This document shows positions 43,238 to 52,184 of a stretch of 64,000 nt of DNA, one piece after another. Both the position numbers and the translations under genes were made by a program. Positions within the stretch are counted from its first letter, which is position 1; every line of letters starts with the position of its first letter. A model generated the notes under the pieces. That model was not told the DNA's origin. It saw only the letters and a list, made by a program, of their open reading frames with translations, and made no database searches. The stretch comes from an uncultured Lachnospiraceae bacterium (GTDB taxonomy: Bacteria; Bacillota; Clostridia; Lachnospirales; Lachnospiraceae), in NCBI GenBank assembly GCA_934385475.1, contig CAKRPS010000006.1, positions 1-64,000 on the forward strand, given 5' to 3'.

Positions 43238-44083
43238 ATGGAAAAGACATTAAAAAAATACTTTCTTGTATTTACTTTACCAACACTCATTGCGTTTGCC
43301 TTTGCTTTTATTATTCCATTTATTCAGGGCATTTACCTGTCCTTCTGTGAGTTCTCAACGGTAAAGAACGCTAAATTTGTCGGCCTGGAGAATTACAAAT
43401 TAGCGTTTTCAAGTGGACAGGGATTTTTAAGCGCGATGGGATTCACAGCACTGTTTACAGTAGTGAGTGTCCTGTCGATCAACATTTTAGCTTTCTGTAT
43501 AGCACTTCTGCTGACCAGAAAGATCAAAGGAACTAATATTTTCCGTACTGTATTTTTTATGCCAAACCTGATTGGTGGTATCGTACTCGGTTATACATGG
43601 CAGCAGATGATCAATGCGGTTCTGTACCGCTATGAGACAACGATCGTGGCAAGTGCCAAGTATGGTTTCTGGGGTTTGGTAATCCTGATGAACTGGCAAA
43701 TGATTGGTTACATGATGATTATCTATATAGCAGGTCTTCAGAATGTACCCACTGATCTGATAGAAGCCGCCGAGATTGACGGCGCAACCTCATGGCAGAC
43801 ACTGATCAAGGTGAAACTGCCTATGGTAATGAGTTCTGTTACTATCTGCGTATTTTTGACACTGTCGAACAGCTTTAAGCTCTTCGACCAGAACAAGGCA
43901 CTGACAAACGGTGCTCCGATGAACAAGACCCAGATGCTTGCATTGAACATTTATGATACCTTCTACGGCAAGACCGGATACGAGGGCGTAGGACAGGCGA
44001 AGGCAGTGATCTTCTTCATTCTGGTAGCGGTTATCGCACTTTGTCAGCTTGCATTTACAAGAAGTAAGGAGGTAGAACAATAA
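43238..44083 (+). CDS. Maltodextrin ABC transporter permease, MalF type
   Basis: 281 residues with six membrane spans. The EAA loop that docks the ATPase is EAAEIDGATSWQTLIKVKLP (about 172-191). The first span begins at residue 12. It pairs with the following permease to form the channel. Good ribosome site (AAAGGAG). Its stop overlaps the next start by TAATG. Confidence 0.93.
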   Translation: MEKTLKKYFLVFTLPTLIAFAFAFIIPFIQGIYLSFCEFSTVKNAKFVGLENYKLAFSSGQGFLSAMGFTALFTVVSVLSINILAFCIALLLTRKIKGTNIFRTVFFMPNLIGGIVLGYTWQQMINAVLYRYETTIVASAKYGFWGLVILMNWQMIGYMMIIYIAGLQNVPTDLIEAAEIDGATSWQTLIKVKLPMVMSSVTICVFLTLSNSFKLFDQNKALTNGAPMNKTQMLALNIYDTFYGKTGYEGVGQAKAVIFFILVAVIALCQLAFTRSKEVEQ

Positions 44084-44931
44084 TGGCACAAGCGAAATCA
44101 ACCAAGTTTGCAAACAAAATCTTTTTCGTATTACTGCTTATTTTTACAGTTATTGTATTATACCCGTTATTCTTCATTGTAAATAACTCTTTTAAAGGAA
44201 AATTTTTCATCAGTAAAGATCCCTTTGGACTGCCTAACAGCGAGACCTTTTCCGGACTGACCAACTATGTGAACGGACTGGTTAAGACAGGTCTTCTCTC
44301 GGCGATCGGATGGTCCTTCTTTATCACGATCATTTCAGTAATTTTGCTGATTGTATTTACCTCGATGACTGCTTACTATATTACAAGAGTAAAATCCAAA
44401 GTGACGACCATACTGTACTATATGTTTGCATTTTCCATGATCGTTCCTTTCCAAATGGTAATGTTCACGATGACGAATCTGGCAGATACCTTCCATCTGA
44501 AAAACCCGCTCGGTATGTGTGTTTTGTATCTGGGATTTGGAGCAGGTCTTTCGATCTTCATGTTTTCCGGTTTCATCAAATCAGTTCCGATTGAGATCGA
44601 AGAGGCAGCTATGATCGATGGATGTACACCGCTGCAGACATTCTTTGGTGTAGTGTTCCCGATCCTGAAGCCTACGGCAATCACGGTAGCGATCCTGAAT
44701 GCTATGTGGATCTGGAACGACTTCCTTCTTCCTTATCTGGTAATCGGTATCAGCACAAAGTATAAAACCATCCCGGTTGTAGTACAGATGCTGGTAGGTT
44801 CCAACGGTAACAAGGATATGGGAGCGTTGATGGCAATGCTGGTTCTGTCGATCATTCCGATCGTCATCTTCTACATGGCATGTCAGAAATACATCATTGA
44901 AGGTGTTGTCGCAGGAGCTGTCAAAGGCTAA
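44083..44931 (+). CDS. Maltodextrin ABC transporter permease, MalG type
   Basis: 282 residues with six membrane spans and the EAA loop EEAAMIDGCTPLQTFFGVVFP (about 171-191), followed by the usual MalG ending (IIEGVVAGAVKG). Forms a heterodimer with the preceding permease; TAATG overlap gives coupled translation. Ribosome site lies in the end of the upstream gene (AAGGAGG). Confidence 0.93.
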   Translation: MAQAKSTKFANKIFFVLLLIFTVIVLYPLFFIVNNSFKGKFFISKDPFGLPNSETFSGLTNYVNGLVKTGLLSAIGWSFFITIISVILLIVFTSMTAYYITRVKSKVTTILYYMFAFSMIVPFQMVMFTMTNLADTFHLKNPLGMCVLYLGFGAGLSIFMFSGFIKSVPIEIEEAAMIDGCTPLQTFFGVVFPILKPTAITVAILNAMWIWNDFLLPYLVIGISTKYKTIPVVVQMLVGSNGNKDMGALMAMLVLSIIPIVIFYMACQKYIIEGVVAGAVKG

Positions 44932-45040
44932 TACAATTATCTTGTCTGATACGGTAAAAAATAGTAAAATAGTAACAAATAGCACTACTAGACAGACTTT
45001 TACCGGATCAGGCACAGAGTTTTGAAAGGATTTTAGAGCT

Positions 45041-46522
45041 ATGAGAAGAAGTGGTGTTTTGATGCCGATCTCCAGCATCCCATCCACATATGGAATCGGA
45101 ACCTTTTCAGCGCAGGCATACGAGTTTGTGGATATGCTGGAAAAGGCGGGACAATCCTACTGGCAGATCCTGCCGCTCGGCCCGACCGGATATGGAGATT
45201 CTCCTTATCAGTCGTTTTCTACCTTTGCAGGGAATCCGTACTATATTGATCTGGAAGCGTTGATTGAAAAGGGATGGCTGACAAAGGCAGAGTGTGATCA
45301 GTATGACTTTGGCGACAATGATGAATATATAGATTATGAGAAAATCTATCTTTCCCGGTTTAAGGTATTAAGGAAGGCGTTCCAAAACAGTGGAATCGAG
45401 AAGGAAGAAGAGTTTATACAGTTTTGTGAGCAGAATGCTTACTGGTTGGATGACTACGCGCTTTATATGGCGGTCAAAAATTCTTTTGACGGCAAAAGCT
45501 GGAGCGAGTGGGATGAGGGTATCCGTCTCCGGAAGCCAGAGGCGATGGCAGCGTACCGTGAAAAGTTTTCAGAGGAGATCTGTTTCTACCAGTTTCAACA
45601 GTATCTGTTTGCAAAGCAGTGGATGGATCTGAAAAAGTATGCAAACGATAAAAAGATTGAGATCATCGGAGACATTCCGATATATGTAGCATTTGACAGT
45701 GCAGATACGTGGGCAAATCCGGAGCTTTTCCAGCTGGATGAGGACTTGATACCGATTGCGGTGGCAGGATGCCCGCCGGATGCTTTCTCTGCAACAGGAC
45801 AGCTTTGGGGGAACCCGCTGTACCGGTGGGAGTATCACAAGGAAACGGAATATGCGTGGTGGATGAGACGGATCGCGTATTGCTATGCTCTTTATGATGT
45901 CGTCAGAATTGATCATTTCCGTGGATTTGATGAGTACTATTCCATTCCTTACGGAGATCCGACCGCAGAGTTCGGACATTGGGAAAAGGGACCCGGATAT
46001 GATATTTTCAAGACTATGAAGGCAAAGCTTGGAAATAGGGCAGTGATCGCGGAGGATCTCGGATTCCTGACTGATACGGTTATCAAGCTGGTCAAAAAGA
46101 CAGGCTACCCGGGAATGAAGATTTTGCAGTTTGCGTTTGACTCAAGAGAAGAGAGTGACTATCTGCCGCATAATTACACGGCAAATAGTATCGTTTATAC
46201 GGGAACGCATGACAATGATACGACGGTTGGCTGGTTTGAGAAACTGAACCGTAAGGATAAGGCTTTTGCCAAGAAATATTTGAATATCCGATCAAATAAG
46301 GATGCACAGTGGGCATTTATCCGTGCAGCACTTGCCAGCGTATCGGATACCTGCATCATTCCGATACAGGATTATCTGGGGCTTGGCACAGAGGCGAGGA
46401 TCAATATGCCGTCCACACTCGGTACGAACTGGAAGTGGAGAATGCTTCCCGGACAGTTTACCGGAGAACTTGCGGCAAAAATGTCTGATATGACAAAATT
46501 ATACGGCAGAGCAAGAAGATAG
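45041..46522 (+). CDS. malQ: 4-alpha-glucanotransferase (amylomaltase)
   Basis: 493 residues, GH77. It transfers glucan chains between maltodextrins and releases glucose in the cytoplasm. N-terminal MRRSGVLMPISSIPSTYGIG is typical. Catalytic residues are visible: nucleophile Asp in VVRIDHFRGFDEYY (about 288), acid/base Glu in VIAEDLGFLTD (about 336) and the third Asp in GTHDNDTTVGW (about 389). Located behind the transporter genes, which supply its substrate; the LacI gene follows 8 bases later. Confidence 0.95.
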   Translation: MRRSGVLMPISSIPSTYGIGTFSAQAYEFVDMLEKAGQSYWQILPLGPTGYGDSPYQSFSTFAGNPYYIDLEALIEKGWLTKAECDQYDFGDNDEYIDYEKIYLSRFKVLRKAFQNSGIEKEEEFIQFCEQNAYWLDDYALYMAVKNSFDGKSWSEWDEGIRLRKPEAMAAYREKFSEEICFYQFQQYLFAKQWMDLKKYANDKKIEIIGDIPIYVAFDSADTWANPELFQLDEDLIPIAVAGCPPDAFSATGQLWGNPLYRWEYHKETEYAWWMRRIAYCYALYDVVRIDHFRGFDEYYSIPYGDPTAEFGHWEKGPGYDIFKTMKAKLGNRAVIAEDLGFLTDTVIKLVKKTGYPGMKILQFAFDSREESDYLPHNYTANSIVYTGTHDNDTTVGWFEKLNRKDKAFAKKYLNIRSNKDAQWAFIRAALASVSDTCIIPIQDYLGLGTEARINMPSTLGTNWKWRMLPGQFTGELAAKMSDMTKLYGRARR

Positions 46523-46530
46523 GAAGACAA

Positions 46531-47568
46531 ATGGCTGAAATAACGATCAGGGATATAGCAAAAAAATGTGGGGTGGGAGTCAGTACCGTCTCGAGAGCCA
46601 TCAATAATCACCCGGACATCAATCCGGAAACTAAAAAGATGATTATGGATGTGATCGCGGAAACCGGCTTCATCCCAAATAACAGTGCAAGAAACCTGAA
46701 GAGGACGGATGCAAAATGTATCGCCGTTCTCGTCAAGGGTATTACCAATCCCTTTTTCAGCAATATGATCCGTATTATTGAGGAAGAAACGCAGCGGAGC
46801 CGTTATGCACTGGTGCTGCGGCATGTAGAACCACATGAGGATGAGGTCGATGTTGCCCTGGAATTGGAGAAGGAGAAAAGACTCCGGGGCATCGTCTTTC
46901 TGGGCGGTCGCTTTGCCCATTCACGGGAGAAGATCAGCAAGCTGAATGTACCGTTTATTTTCAGTACCATCAGCGTGTCCGTGTCAGGAAGTCTGGGAAA
47001 ACTCGATTTCTCCAGCATTGCGGTGGATGATATGATGGAAAGCCGGAAGATGACGGAGTATCTGTTGGGGCTTGGACACAGAGAAATCGCTATTATTGCG
47101 GAGCGCCCCGAAGAACCGATTGGACGGCTGCGTGTAGATGGATACAGGCAGGCATTTGCGGAGCGGAATCTCGAGGTGCCGGAAGAACTGATCTGCTATG
47201 TGCAGGATAATATAGAATATTACTCTATGGAAAACGGATATATTACCACGAAGAAGCTTCTGGAGTCGGGAAGAAAGATTACGGCGATCTTTGCGACAGC
47301 GGATTCGCTGGCGATCGGAGCGTGCAGAGCCGTTCTGGAGGCAGGAAAAAGGATTCCGGAGGATATTTCGGTGGCCGGTTTTGATGGAATTGAGATGGGA
47401 GAATACTATAACCCGAAGCTTACGACCATGAAACAGCCGGTTGAGAAGATGGCAAAGGACAGTATCAGGCTGCTTTTGGATGTCATCGCAAAGAGACAGG
47501 AGCCGCAGCATCGGATCTTCCCTGCGGAGCTCACGGTCAGAGAGTCCACAGGGCCTTGTCCGGACTGA
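46531..47568 (+). CDS. LacI family repressor, probable maltodextrin regulator
   Basis: 345 residues. The N-terminal LacI HTH is clear (ITIRDIAKKCGVGVSTVSRAINNHPDIN, cut here to its core at residues 4-22), then the hinge NNSARNLK and a periplasmic-binding-protein-like sensor domain (FATADSLAIGACRAVLEAG and SVAGFDGIEMGEYYNPKLTT are family blocks). It is the last gene of the malQ unit and likely binds the operators at 41540-41586, releasing them when a maltodextrin binds. Convergent with CYTH, only 6 bases between stops. Confidence 0.93.
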   Translation: MAEITIRDIAKKCGVGVSTVSRAINNHPDINPETKKMIMDVIAETGFIPNNSARNLKRTDAKCIAVLVKGITNPFFSNMIRIIEEETQRSRYALVLRHVEPHEDEVDVALELEKEKRLRGIVFLGGRFAHSREKISKLNVPFIFSTISVSVSGSLGKLDFSSIAVDDMMESRKMTEYLLGLGHREIAIIAERPEEPIGRLRVDGYRQAFAERNLEVPEELICYVQDNIEYYSMENGYITTKKLLESGRKITAIFATADSLAIGACRAVLEAGKRIPEDISVAGFDGIEMGEYYNPKLTTMKQPVEKMAKDSIRLLLDVIAKRQEPQHRIFPAELTVRESTGPCPD

Positions 47569-47574
47569 TGACAT

Positions 47575-48024
47575 TTATTTTTTACGACTTAAATTGGAAT
47601 TGTGATAGGCAGGATCGTTTGTTACATCTTGATCAAACCAGTCAAGAGGTGCGAACGTTTCTGCCGTTTCTTTATCCGGGAATTCTACCTCTGCAATGAT
47701 GAGGGGAGCAAAGGGCTTATCAAAAATGTCAAGTTCGACGCAAAGGGAACTGTCCCTGATCGGAATGACATAGCGTTTTTTGGAGATAATGTTTCCGTCT
47801 GCTTTTTCGCGGAGATGATAGTAGGAGACCTCGTTCAGAGGCAGGTTGTACTCTTCGCGCATCAGAAGTCCTTTTCCCTTATAAGTCATATAAAATTCGT
47901 CATCCTGACGGCGGACCCTTATAACAGGGTCTGTGTTCAGATAGGCCTGCTCAATGAGATGGCAGGGATATGAGTCCAGATTTTCAGGCAGCTTCCTGAC
48001 AGTAAATTTGCGTTCGATTTCCAT
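47575..48024 (-). CDS. CYTH domain protein (triphosphate tunnel family)
   Basis: 149 residues, a single CYTH domain. The opening EIERKF (residues 2-7) is the family signature; basic and acidic strands facing into the tunnel are seen as IRVRRQDDEFYMTYKGKG (about 55-72), EEYNLPL, KKRYVIPI and ELDIFDKPFAPLIIAEVEF. Such proteins hydrolyse inorganic tripolyphosphate or thiamine triphosphate with Mg2+ or Mn2+. The NTD is short and no CHAD domain is attached. Ribosome site AAAGG. Confidence 0.9.
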   Translation of the reverse strand: MEIERKFTVRKLPENLDSYPCHLIEQAYLNTDPVIRVRRQDDEFYMTYKGKGLLMREEYNLPLNEVSYYHLREKADGNIISKKRYVIPIRDSSLCVELDIFDKPFAPLIIAEVEFPDKETAETFAPLDWFDQDVTNDPAYHNSNLSRKK

Positions 48025-48166
48025 GGGTGAGACCTTTCTGGTTTATTTTTTGGATCGCGTAACAGAGTGATCACAATATCTCTTTCACACATTTATTTTA
48101 TATAGTACACTATACATAAAATATACCTTTTAATAAGGATATGCAATGGTTAAGGAGGAAAAGAAG

Positions 48167-48727
48167 ATGGACAGACTGGCAATCTTTTTTGGAACAGGAT
48201 ATGAAGAGATCGAGGCACTGACGGTAGTGGATATACTGCGCAGAGCCGGTGTGGAGATCAAGATGGTATCGATTACGGGGCAGAGACAGGTTACCGGCTC
48301 ACATGGGATCTGTGTGGAGATGGATCAGCTGCTGGAGGAGACTGACTTCTCGCAGCTTACGGGAATCGTATTACCGGGAGGAATGCCGGGTACAAAGAAT
48401 CTGGAGGCCTGCGAGGCACTGATGGAGCAGGTTGATAATTTTGTGAAAGAACAAAAGCTTGTCGCAGCGATCTGTGCGGCACCGAGCATCCTGGGACACC
48501 GCGGACACCTGCAGGGGAAAAATGCCTGCATTTTCCCGGGAATGGAGGAACATCTCAAGGGAGCAAAGGTTGTGATGGATATGCCCGCAGTAGCCGACGG
48601 CAGGATTATTACCGGCCGTGGAATGGGCGCAGCGATCCCGTTTGGACTTAAGATCCAGGAGCTTCTTCTGGGAAGAGGCAGTGCGGAAGAGATGGCAGAG
48701 CGCATCGTATTTAAGGGCGCATTTTAA
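48167..48727 (+). CDS. DJ-1/PfpI family protein (YajL/ThiJ-like)
   Basis: 186 residues. Opening RLAIFFGTGYEEIEALTVVDILRRAG and LPGGMPGTKNL match the DJ-1 subfamily. The nucleophile Cys lies in VAAICAAPSILG (about 106) with the paired Glu at about 17. Members are glyoxalases, deglycases or chaperones that protect against carbonyl stress. The start follows AAGGAGG. Its upstream region has a TATAGT-AC-ACTATA palindrome at 48101-48114, shared with the divergent CYTH gene. Confidence 0.9.
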   Translation: MDRLAIFFGTGYEEIEALTVVDILRRAGVEIKMVSITGQRQVTGSHGICVEMDQLLEETDFSQLTGIVLPGGMPGTKNLEACEALMEQVDNFVKEQKLVAAICAAPSILGHRGHLQGKNACIFPGMEEHLKGAKVVMDMPAVADGRIITGRGMGAAIPFGLKIQELLLGRGSAEEMAERIVFKGAF

Positions 48728-48764
48728 AACCAAAACTTTCCATAATAATTTATTTCATTCCGAA

Positions 48765-48871
48765 CATACTAACATCAAGATAAGCGATCAAGTTCACGTT
48801 TATTTCGGAGATGCTTCTGAACATATTCAGAAAGACAGACTGGGGTAGGCGCAGAACACAGGCGCTTATCT
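48765..48871 (+). promoter_or_regulatory. Forespore-type -10 box and folded leader of the spore-protein gene
   Basis: CATACTA (48765-48771) fits the sigma-G -10 consensus; the -35 is not clear. Transcription from it would begin near 48778, exactly at AGATAAGCG (48778-48786), which pairs perfectly with CGCTTATCT (48863-48871). Inside lies a 7-bp hairpin (48815-48821 with 48826-48832). Confidence 0.45.
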
Positions 48872-48914
48872 CAAAATAAAGAAAACTATGAAAAGTATTT
48901 CGGAGGTGAAAGAA

Positions 48915-49115
48915 ATGGCAAGTAACAAGACAAATAGAGTAGAGGTTCCTGAAGCTAAGGCAGCAATGGATCGTTTCAAGACTGAGGTTGCATCTGAGTT
49001 AGGTGTAAACCTGAAGGAAGGTTACAATGGTGACCTCACATCCAAGGAAGCCGGTTCTATCGGTGGCGAGATGGTTCGTAGAATGATCAAGAAGCAGGAA
49101 GAGCAGATGAAATAA
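48915..49115 (+). CDS. Alpha/beta-type small acid-soluble spore protein
   Basis: 66 residues. It coats and protects DNA in dormant spores and is degraded at germination. Family blocks are EAKAAMDRFKTEVASELGV (about 13-31), with the protease-sensitive segment, and KEAGSIGGEMVRRMIKKQEE near the end. Start behind GGAGGTG; an in-frame ATG nine codons earlier lies before the ribosome site. A strong terminator follows. It shows that the host makes endospores. Confidence 0.93.
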   Translation: MASNKTNRVEVPEAKAAMDRFKTEVASELGVNLKEGYNGDLTSKEAGSIGGEMVRRMIKKQEEQMK

Positions 49116-49130
49116 GCATCTGTGCTGATT

Positions 49131-49163
49131 ACAACCCGTCTGGAAACAGGCGGGTTGTTTTTT
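49131..49163 (+). terminator. Intrinsic terminator after the spore-protein gene
   Basis: A 12-bp stem (49131-49142 with 49147-49158, one G-T pair), GAAA loop, then TTTTTT. Confidence 0.92.
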
Positions 49164-49183
49164 ATGGAGCACTATAGTATAGT
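49155..49183 (+). promoter_or_regulatory. Promoter of the ABC/hydrogenase-regulator operon
   Basis: TTGTTT (49155-49160), 17-base spacer, TATAGT (49178-49183); it overlaps the spore-gene terminator. Confidence 0.5.
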
Positions 49184-49184
49184 A

Positions 49185-49285
49185 GGCATTGGGTTACCGG
49201 AAAGGTGTGCCTGCCCGGATACCACAGGTCAGGTGCCTTTGCGCGTCAGACACGGCCTGAATAAAAAGCACGCGCGGAATGGAGA
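49185..49285 (+). promoter_or_regulatory. GC-rich structured leader, possible riboswitch
   Basis: About 100 bases between promoter and start codon, richer in G+C than nearby gaps. Complementary pairs include CCGG near 49197 with CCGG near 49214, and TCAGG (about 49229) with CCTGA (49256-49260). The blocks GGGTT-A-CCGG, CAGGTCAGGTG, ACACGG and ATAAAAAGC occur in the order and approximate spacing of the ykkC/guanidine-I class, but the invariant core of that class is not matched. The last part resembles the recurrent hairpin leader. Confidence 0.35.
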
Positions 49286-49292
49286 AAAGATT

Positions 49293-50420
49293 ATGAAGAA
49301 AAAAGTGGCAGCAGTAGTGCTGAGTGTTCTGCTGGGTGCATCCATGCTGACAGGATGCGGTTCTCAGAACAACAGCGCGCAGAGCGGTGAGACGACTGTG
49401 AGCGACGCAGATTCGGCAAACGAAGACGCAGAGCAGGAAGCAGAGGCAACCGTGACAGACGAAGAGGAACAGACAGAGCCTTCCGTGGCAGAAGAGGAAG
49501 CCAAGGATGCGGAGAAAGAAGAGACAGGCGGTGTGACTGTCCGGATCGGTTCCCTGAAGGGGCCTACTTCCATGGGACTTGTCTATCTGATGGATCAGGC
49601 GAAGAAGGGCGAGACAGACAACAATTATGAGTTTACGATGGCAGCAGCGGCAGACGAGATCCTTCCGTCCATGATCTCAGGAGATCTGGATATCGCGCTG
49701 GTTCCTGCCAATGTGGCAAGCGTGCTCTACAACAAGACGCAGGGTGGTGTGTCAGTGATCGACATCAATACACTTGGCGTACTTTATATGCTGTCAGGGG
49801 ACAATACGGTCACCTCTATGGCAGATCTGAAAGGAAGAACGGTGTATCTGACTGGAAAAGGAACGACACCGGATTACATTATGCAGTATCTGCTGCAGCA
49901 GAATGGACTGAGCACAGAGGATGTGCAGCTTGAGTATAAATCGGAGGCAACGGAGGTTGCAGCCGTTCTGGTGGAGGAGCAGGACGCGATCGGCGTTCTC
50001 CCGCAGCCTTTTGTGACGGCGGCATGCGCACAGAATGAGAACCTTGCAGTGGTAATGGATCTGACCAAGGAGTGGGATGCCGTGCAGGGAGAAGGCGGCA
50101 GCAGACTGGTAACTGGCGTTACGATCGTCCGGAATGCTTTCCTGGACGAGTATCCGGATGCAGTGGAGGCTTTCAAGAAGGATCACAAGGAGAGTGCAGA
50201 TTACGCAAATGAAAACGTGGAGGCGGCAGCAGAGCTTGTCGCAGCCGAGGGGATCATCGAGAAGGCACCGGTTGCAGCGAAGGCAATGCCAAAGTGCAAC
50301 ATTACGTATATAGACGGGGAAGAGATGAAAACGGCACTTTCCGGTTATCTGGCAGTGTTGTTTGAACAGGACCCGACCTCTGTTGGCGGTGCACTTCCGG
50401 GAGATGATTTCTATAAGTGA
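49293..50420 (+). CDS. NitT/TauT-like ABC transporter substrate-binding lipoprotein
   Basis: 375 residues. Signal peptide with lipobox LTGC (about 26), then an acidic Glu/Ala/Asp-rich linker (about 35-85) and a small-molecule binding domain of the NMT1/SsuA type: GSLKGPTSMGLVYLMD, SGDLDIALVPANVASVLYN, DLKGRTVYLTGKGTTPDYIM and VLPQPFVTAA. Ligands of this family are sulfonates, nitrate, pyrimidines or other small organics; which one is unknown here. It is the first of three closely spaced genes ending in a hydrogenase-system regulator. Start at the ATG after GGAG; the longer frame has no ribosome site. Confidence 0.88.
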   Translation: MKKKVAAVVLSVLLGASMLTGCGSQNNSAQSGETTVSDADSANEDAEQEAEATVTDEEEQTEPSVAEEEAKDAEKEETGGVTVRIGSLKGPTSMGLVYLMDQAKKGETDNNYEFTMAAAADEILPSMISGDLDIALVPANVASVLYNKTQGGVSVIDINTLGVLYMLSGDNTVTSMADLKGRTVYLTGKGTTPDYIMQYLLQQNGLSTEDVQLEYKSEATEVAAVLVEEQDAIGVLPQPFVTAACAQNENLAVVMDLTKEWDAVQGEGGSRLVTGVTIVRNAFLDEYPDAVEAFKKDHKESADYANENVEAAAELVAAEGIIEKAPVAAKAMPKCNITYIDGEEMKTALSGYLAVLFEQDPTSVGGALPGDDFYK

Positions 50421-50471
50421 CACACAGCGCGCCTGCGTTCCGATTTCAGATAGCAGGCATGGGAGATAACC

Positions 50472-51842
50472 ATGCGCAGATCAATTCGAAAAATAAGTAT
50501 TGTACTCGGCTGGCTGCTCTTGTGGCAGCTTGCCGCAGTATGCACGGATAATCACATTCTTCTGGTGGGTCCCCTGCAGGTGCTGGGGGCACTTGGGGAG
50601 AATATCAGACAGCCGGATTTCTGGAGGATCGTCGGATGCTCTTTTGCGAGGATCGGGTCAGGATTCGGCTGTGCCCTTGCCGCCGGGCTTGTGCTCGGGG
50701 CATGCAGCTACAGGTACCGGCTTGTGGAGGAAATCCTGGCACCATTGATGGAGACGCTCAAGTCGATACCGGTGGCTTCTTTTGTTGTTCTTTTACTGAT
50801 CTGGTTCGGCTCCTCGAAGCTGTCCTTTTTTATCAGCTTTCTGATCGTTTTTCCCAATGTCTATGTCAATACGGTGGAGGGACTTCGGAGTACCGATCCT
50901 AAACTGCTGGAGATGGCGGCGGTCTTTCAAATGCCCGCATGGAACCGGCTGTGGTACCTGTACCGTCCGGCGCTGCTGCCGTATCTGATGGGATGTCTGA
51001 AAATCTCGCTGGGTATGAGCTGGAAATCCGGCGTGGCAGCTGAGGTGATCGGACTGCCGGACTATTCACTTGGAGAGCGGCTTTACATGTCGAAGATCTA
51101 TCTGGATACCGCGGGGCTTTTTGCGTGGACGCTGACCGTGATCCTGCTCAGTTTTCTGTTTGAAAAGGCAGTGTTGAGAATCCTGAAGTTCTGTGGGGAA
51201 TGGATGCCGGGACGGGGCGTTTCCGGAAAAAGGCGGCAGTCATGGGTGCCAAAGGAAAATTGCTGTGGTGAGATACGCATACGGCAGCTTTCCAAAAGTT
51301 ATGGAGAACAGAGTGTGCTGGAAAATAAAAATTTCACCCTGTCTGCAGAGGGAAGGTATGTTCTGATGGCACCCTCCGGGGCAGGCAAGACAACTCTTTT
51401 CCGTATCCTGGCAGGTCTTGACCGGGCAGATGGCGGAACGGTAGAGGGAACCATCAGCAACGCGGTAGGGATGGTTTTTCAGGAGGACAGGCTCTGTGAG
51501 GATTTTGATACAATCACAAATGTTATGTTAACTATGAGAAAGAGATGCAGACAGGAGATGCAACAGTATGTGGAGGAACAGGCACAGCGGATTCTTCCGG
51601 AAGAATGTCTGCACAAGCCGGTCCGGGAACTCAGCGGGGGAATGAGAAGACGTGTATGTCTCTTGCGGGCAGTGCTGGGGGATGCGCAGCTTCTGCTGTT
51701 AGATGAGCCGTTTAACGGACTGGATGAGGACACCAGGGAACGGGTGGCATCGTTTTTGTTGGAACAGCAGCGTGGACGGACCATTCTGGTGACCTCCCAC
51801 CAGAGAGAGGACGCAGAGTTGTTAAAGGCTGAAATTCTGTAA
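50472..51842 (+). CDS. ABC transporter permease and ATPase fused in one chain
   Basis: 456 residues. Residues 1-~245 are a six-span permease of the SsuC/TauC type with the EAA-like loop (LLEMAAVFQMPAWNRLWYLYRP). Residues ~260-456 are an ABC ATPase: IRQLSKSYGEQSVLENKNF, Walker A APSGAGKTT, Q-loop GMVFQEDRLCEDF, signature LSGGMRRRVCLLRAVL, Walker B LLLLDEPFNGLDE and the switch His in VTSHQ. In this family permease and ATPase are normally separate proteins. The ATPase part is short (~200 residues). Partner of the binding protein 51 bases upstream. Confidence 0.9.
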   Translation: MRRSIRKISIVLGWLLLWQLAAVCTDNHILLVGPLQVLGALGENIRQPDFWRIVGCSFARIGSGFGCALAAGLVLGACSYRYRLVEEILAPLMETLKSIPVASFVVLLLIWFGSSKLSFFISFLIVFPNVYVNTVEGLRSTDPKLLEMAAVFQMPAWNRLWYLYRPALLPYLMGCLKISLGMSWKSGVAAEVIGLPDYSLGERLYMSKIYLDTAGLFAWTLTVILLSFLFEKAVLRILKFCGEWMPGRGVSGKRRQSWVPKENCCGEIRIRQLSKSYGEQSVLENKNFTLSAEGRYVLMAPSGAGKTTLFRILAGLDRADGGTVEGTISNAVGMVFQEDRLCEDFDTITNVMLTMRKRCRQEMQQYVEEQAQRILPEECLHKPVRELSGGMRRRVCLLRAVLGDAQLLLLDEPFNGLDEDTRERVASFLLEQQRGRTILVTSHQREDAELLKAEIL

Positions 51843-51869
51843 AGAACTGTGTCCGGAAAGGAATAGGCG

Positions 51870-52127
51870 ATGGAAGAAGAAAAGCAGACCAGAGTTGCAC
51901 TTGTGGGAATCCTCGTTGAGAATAAGGAACAGACCGCAAATTTGAATCAGATCCTGCACGAATATGCAAAGTATATCATTGGAAGGATGGGAGTTCCCTA
52001 CGCCAAAAAGGATGTCAATATTATCAGTGTGGCAGTCGATGCGCCGGAGGGGAAGATCAGTGCCCTGTCGGGTAAGCTTGGAATGCTCGAAGGAGTCAGT
52101 ACCAAGGTCATATACGCCCAAAAGTAG
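51870..52127 (+). CDS. TM1266-family iron-only hydrogenase system regulator
   Basis: 85 residues. The sequence (TRVALVGILVENKEQTANLN, HEYAKYIIGRMGVPYAKKDVNIISVAVDAPEGKISALSGKLG, taken at residues 7-26 and 32 on) matches the TM1266 family, which has a fold like the C-terminal ligand domain of NikR and lies beside [FeFe]-hydrogenase genes in many anaerobes. It has no DNA-binding domain of its own. Here it sits between the ABC transporter and the hydrogenase-like sensor, which supports a shared hydrogen- or metal-related role. Confidence 0.88.
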   Translation: MEEEKQTRVALVGILVENKEQTANLNQILHEYAKYIIGRMGVPYAKKDVNIISVAVDAPEGKISALSGKLGMLEGVSTKVIYAQK

Positions 52128-52184
52128 TATAAAAAACCGGGTTGTATGGGAAAAAGCACATTATTCACAGGAAAATAGCACCAA

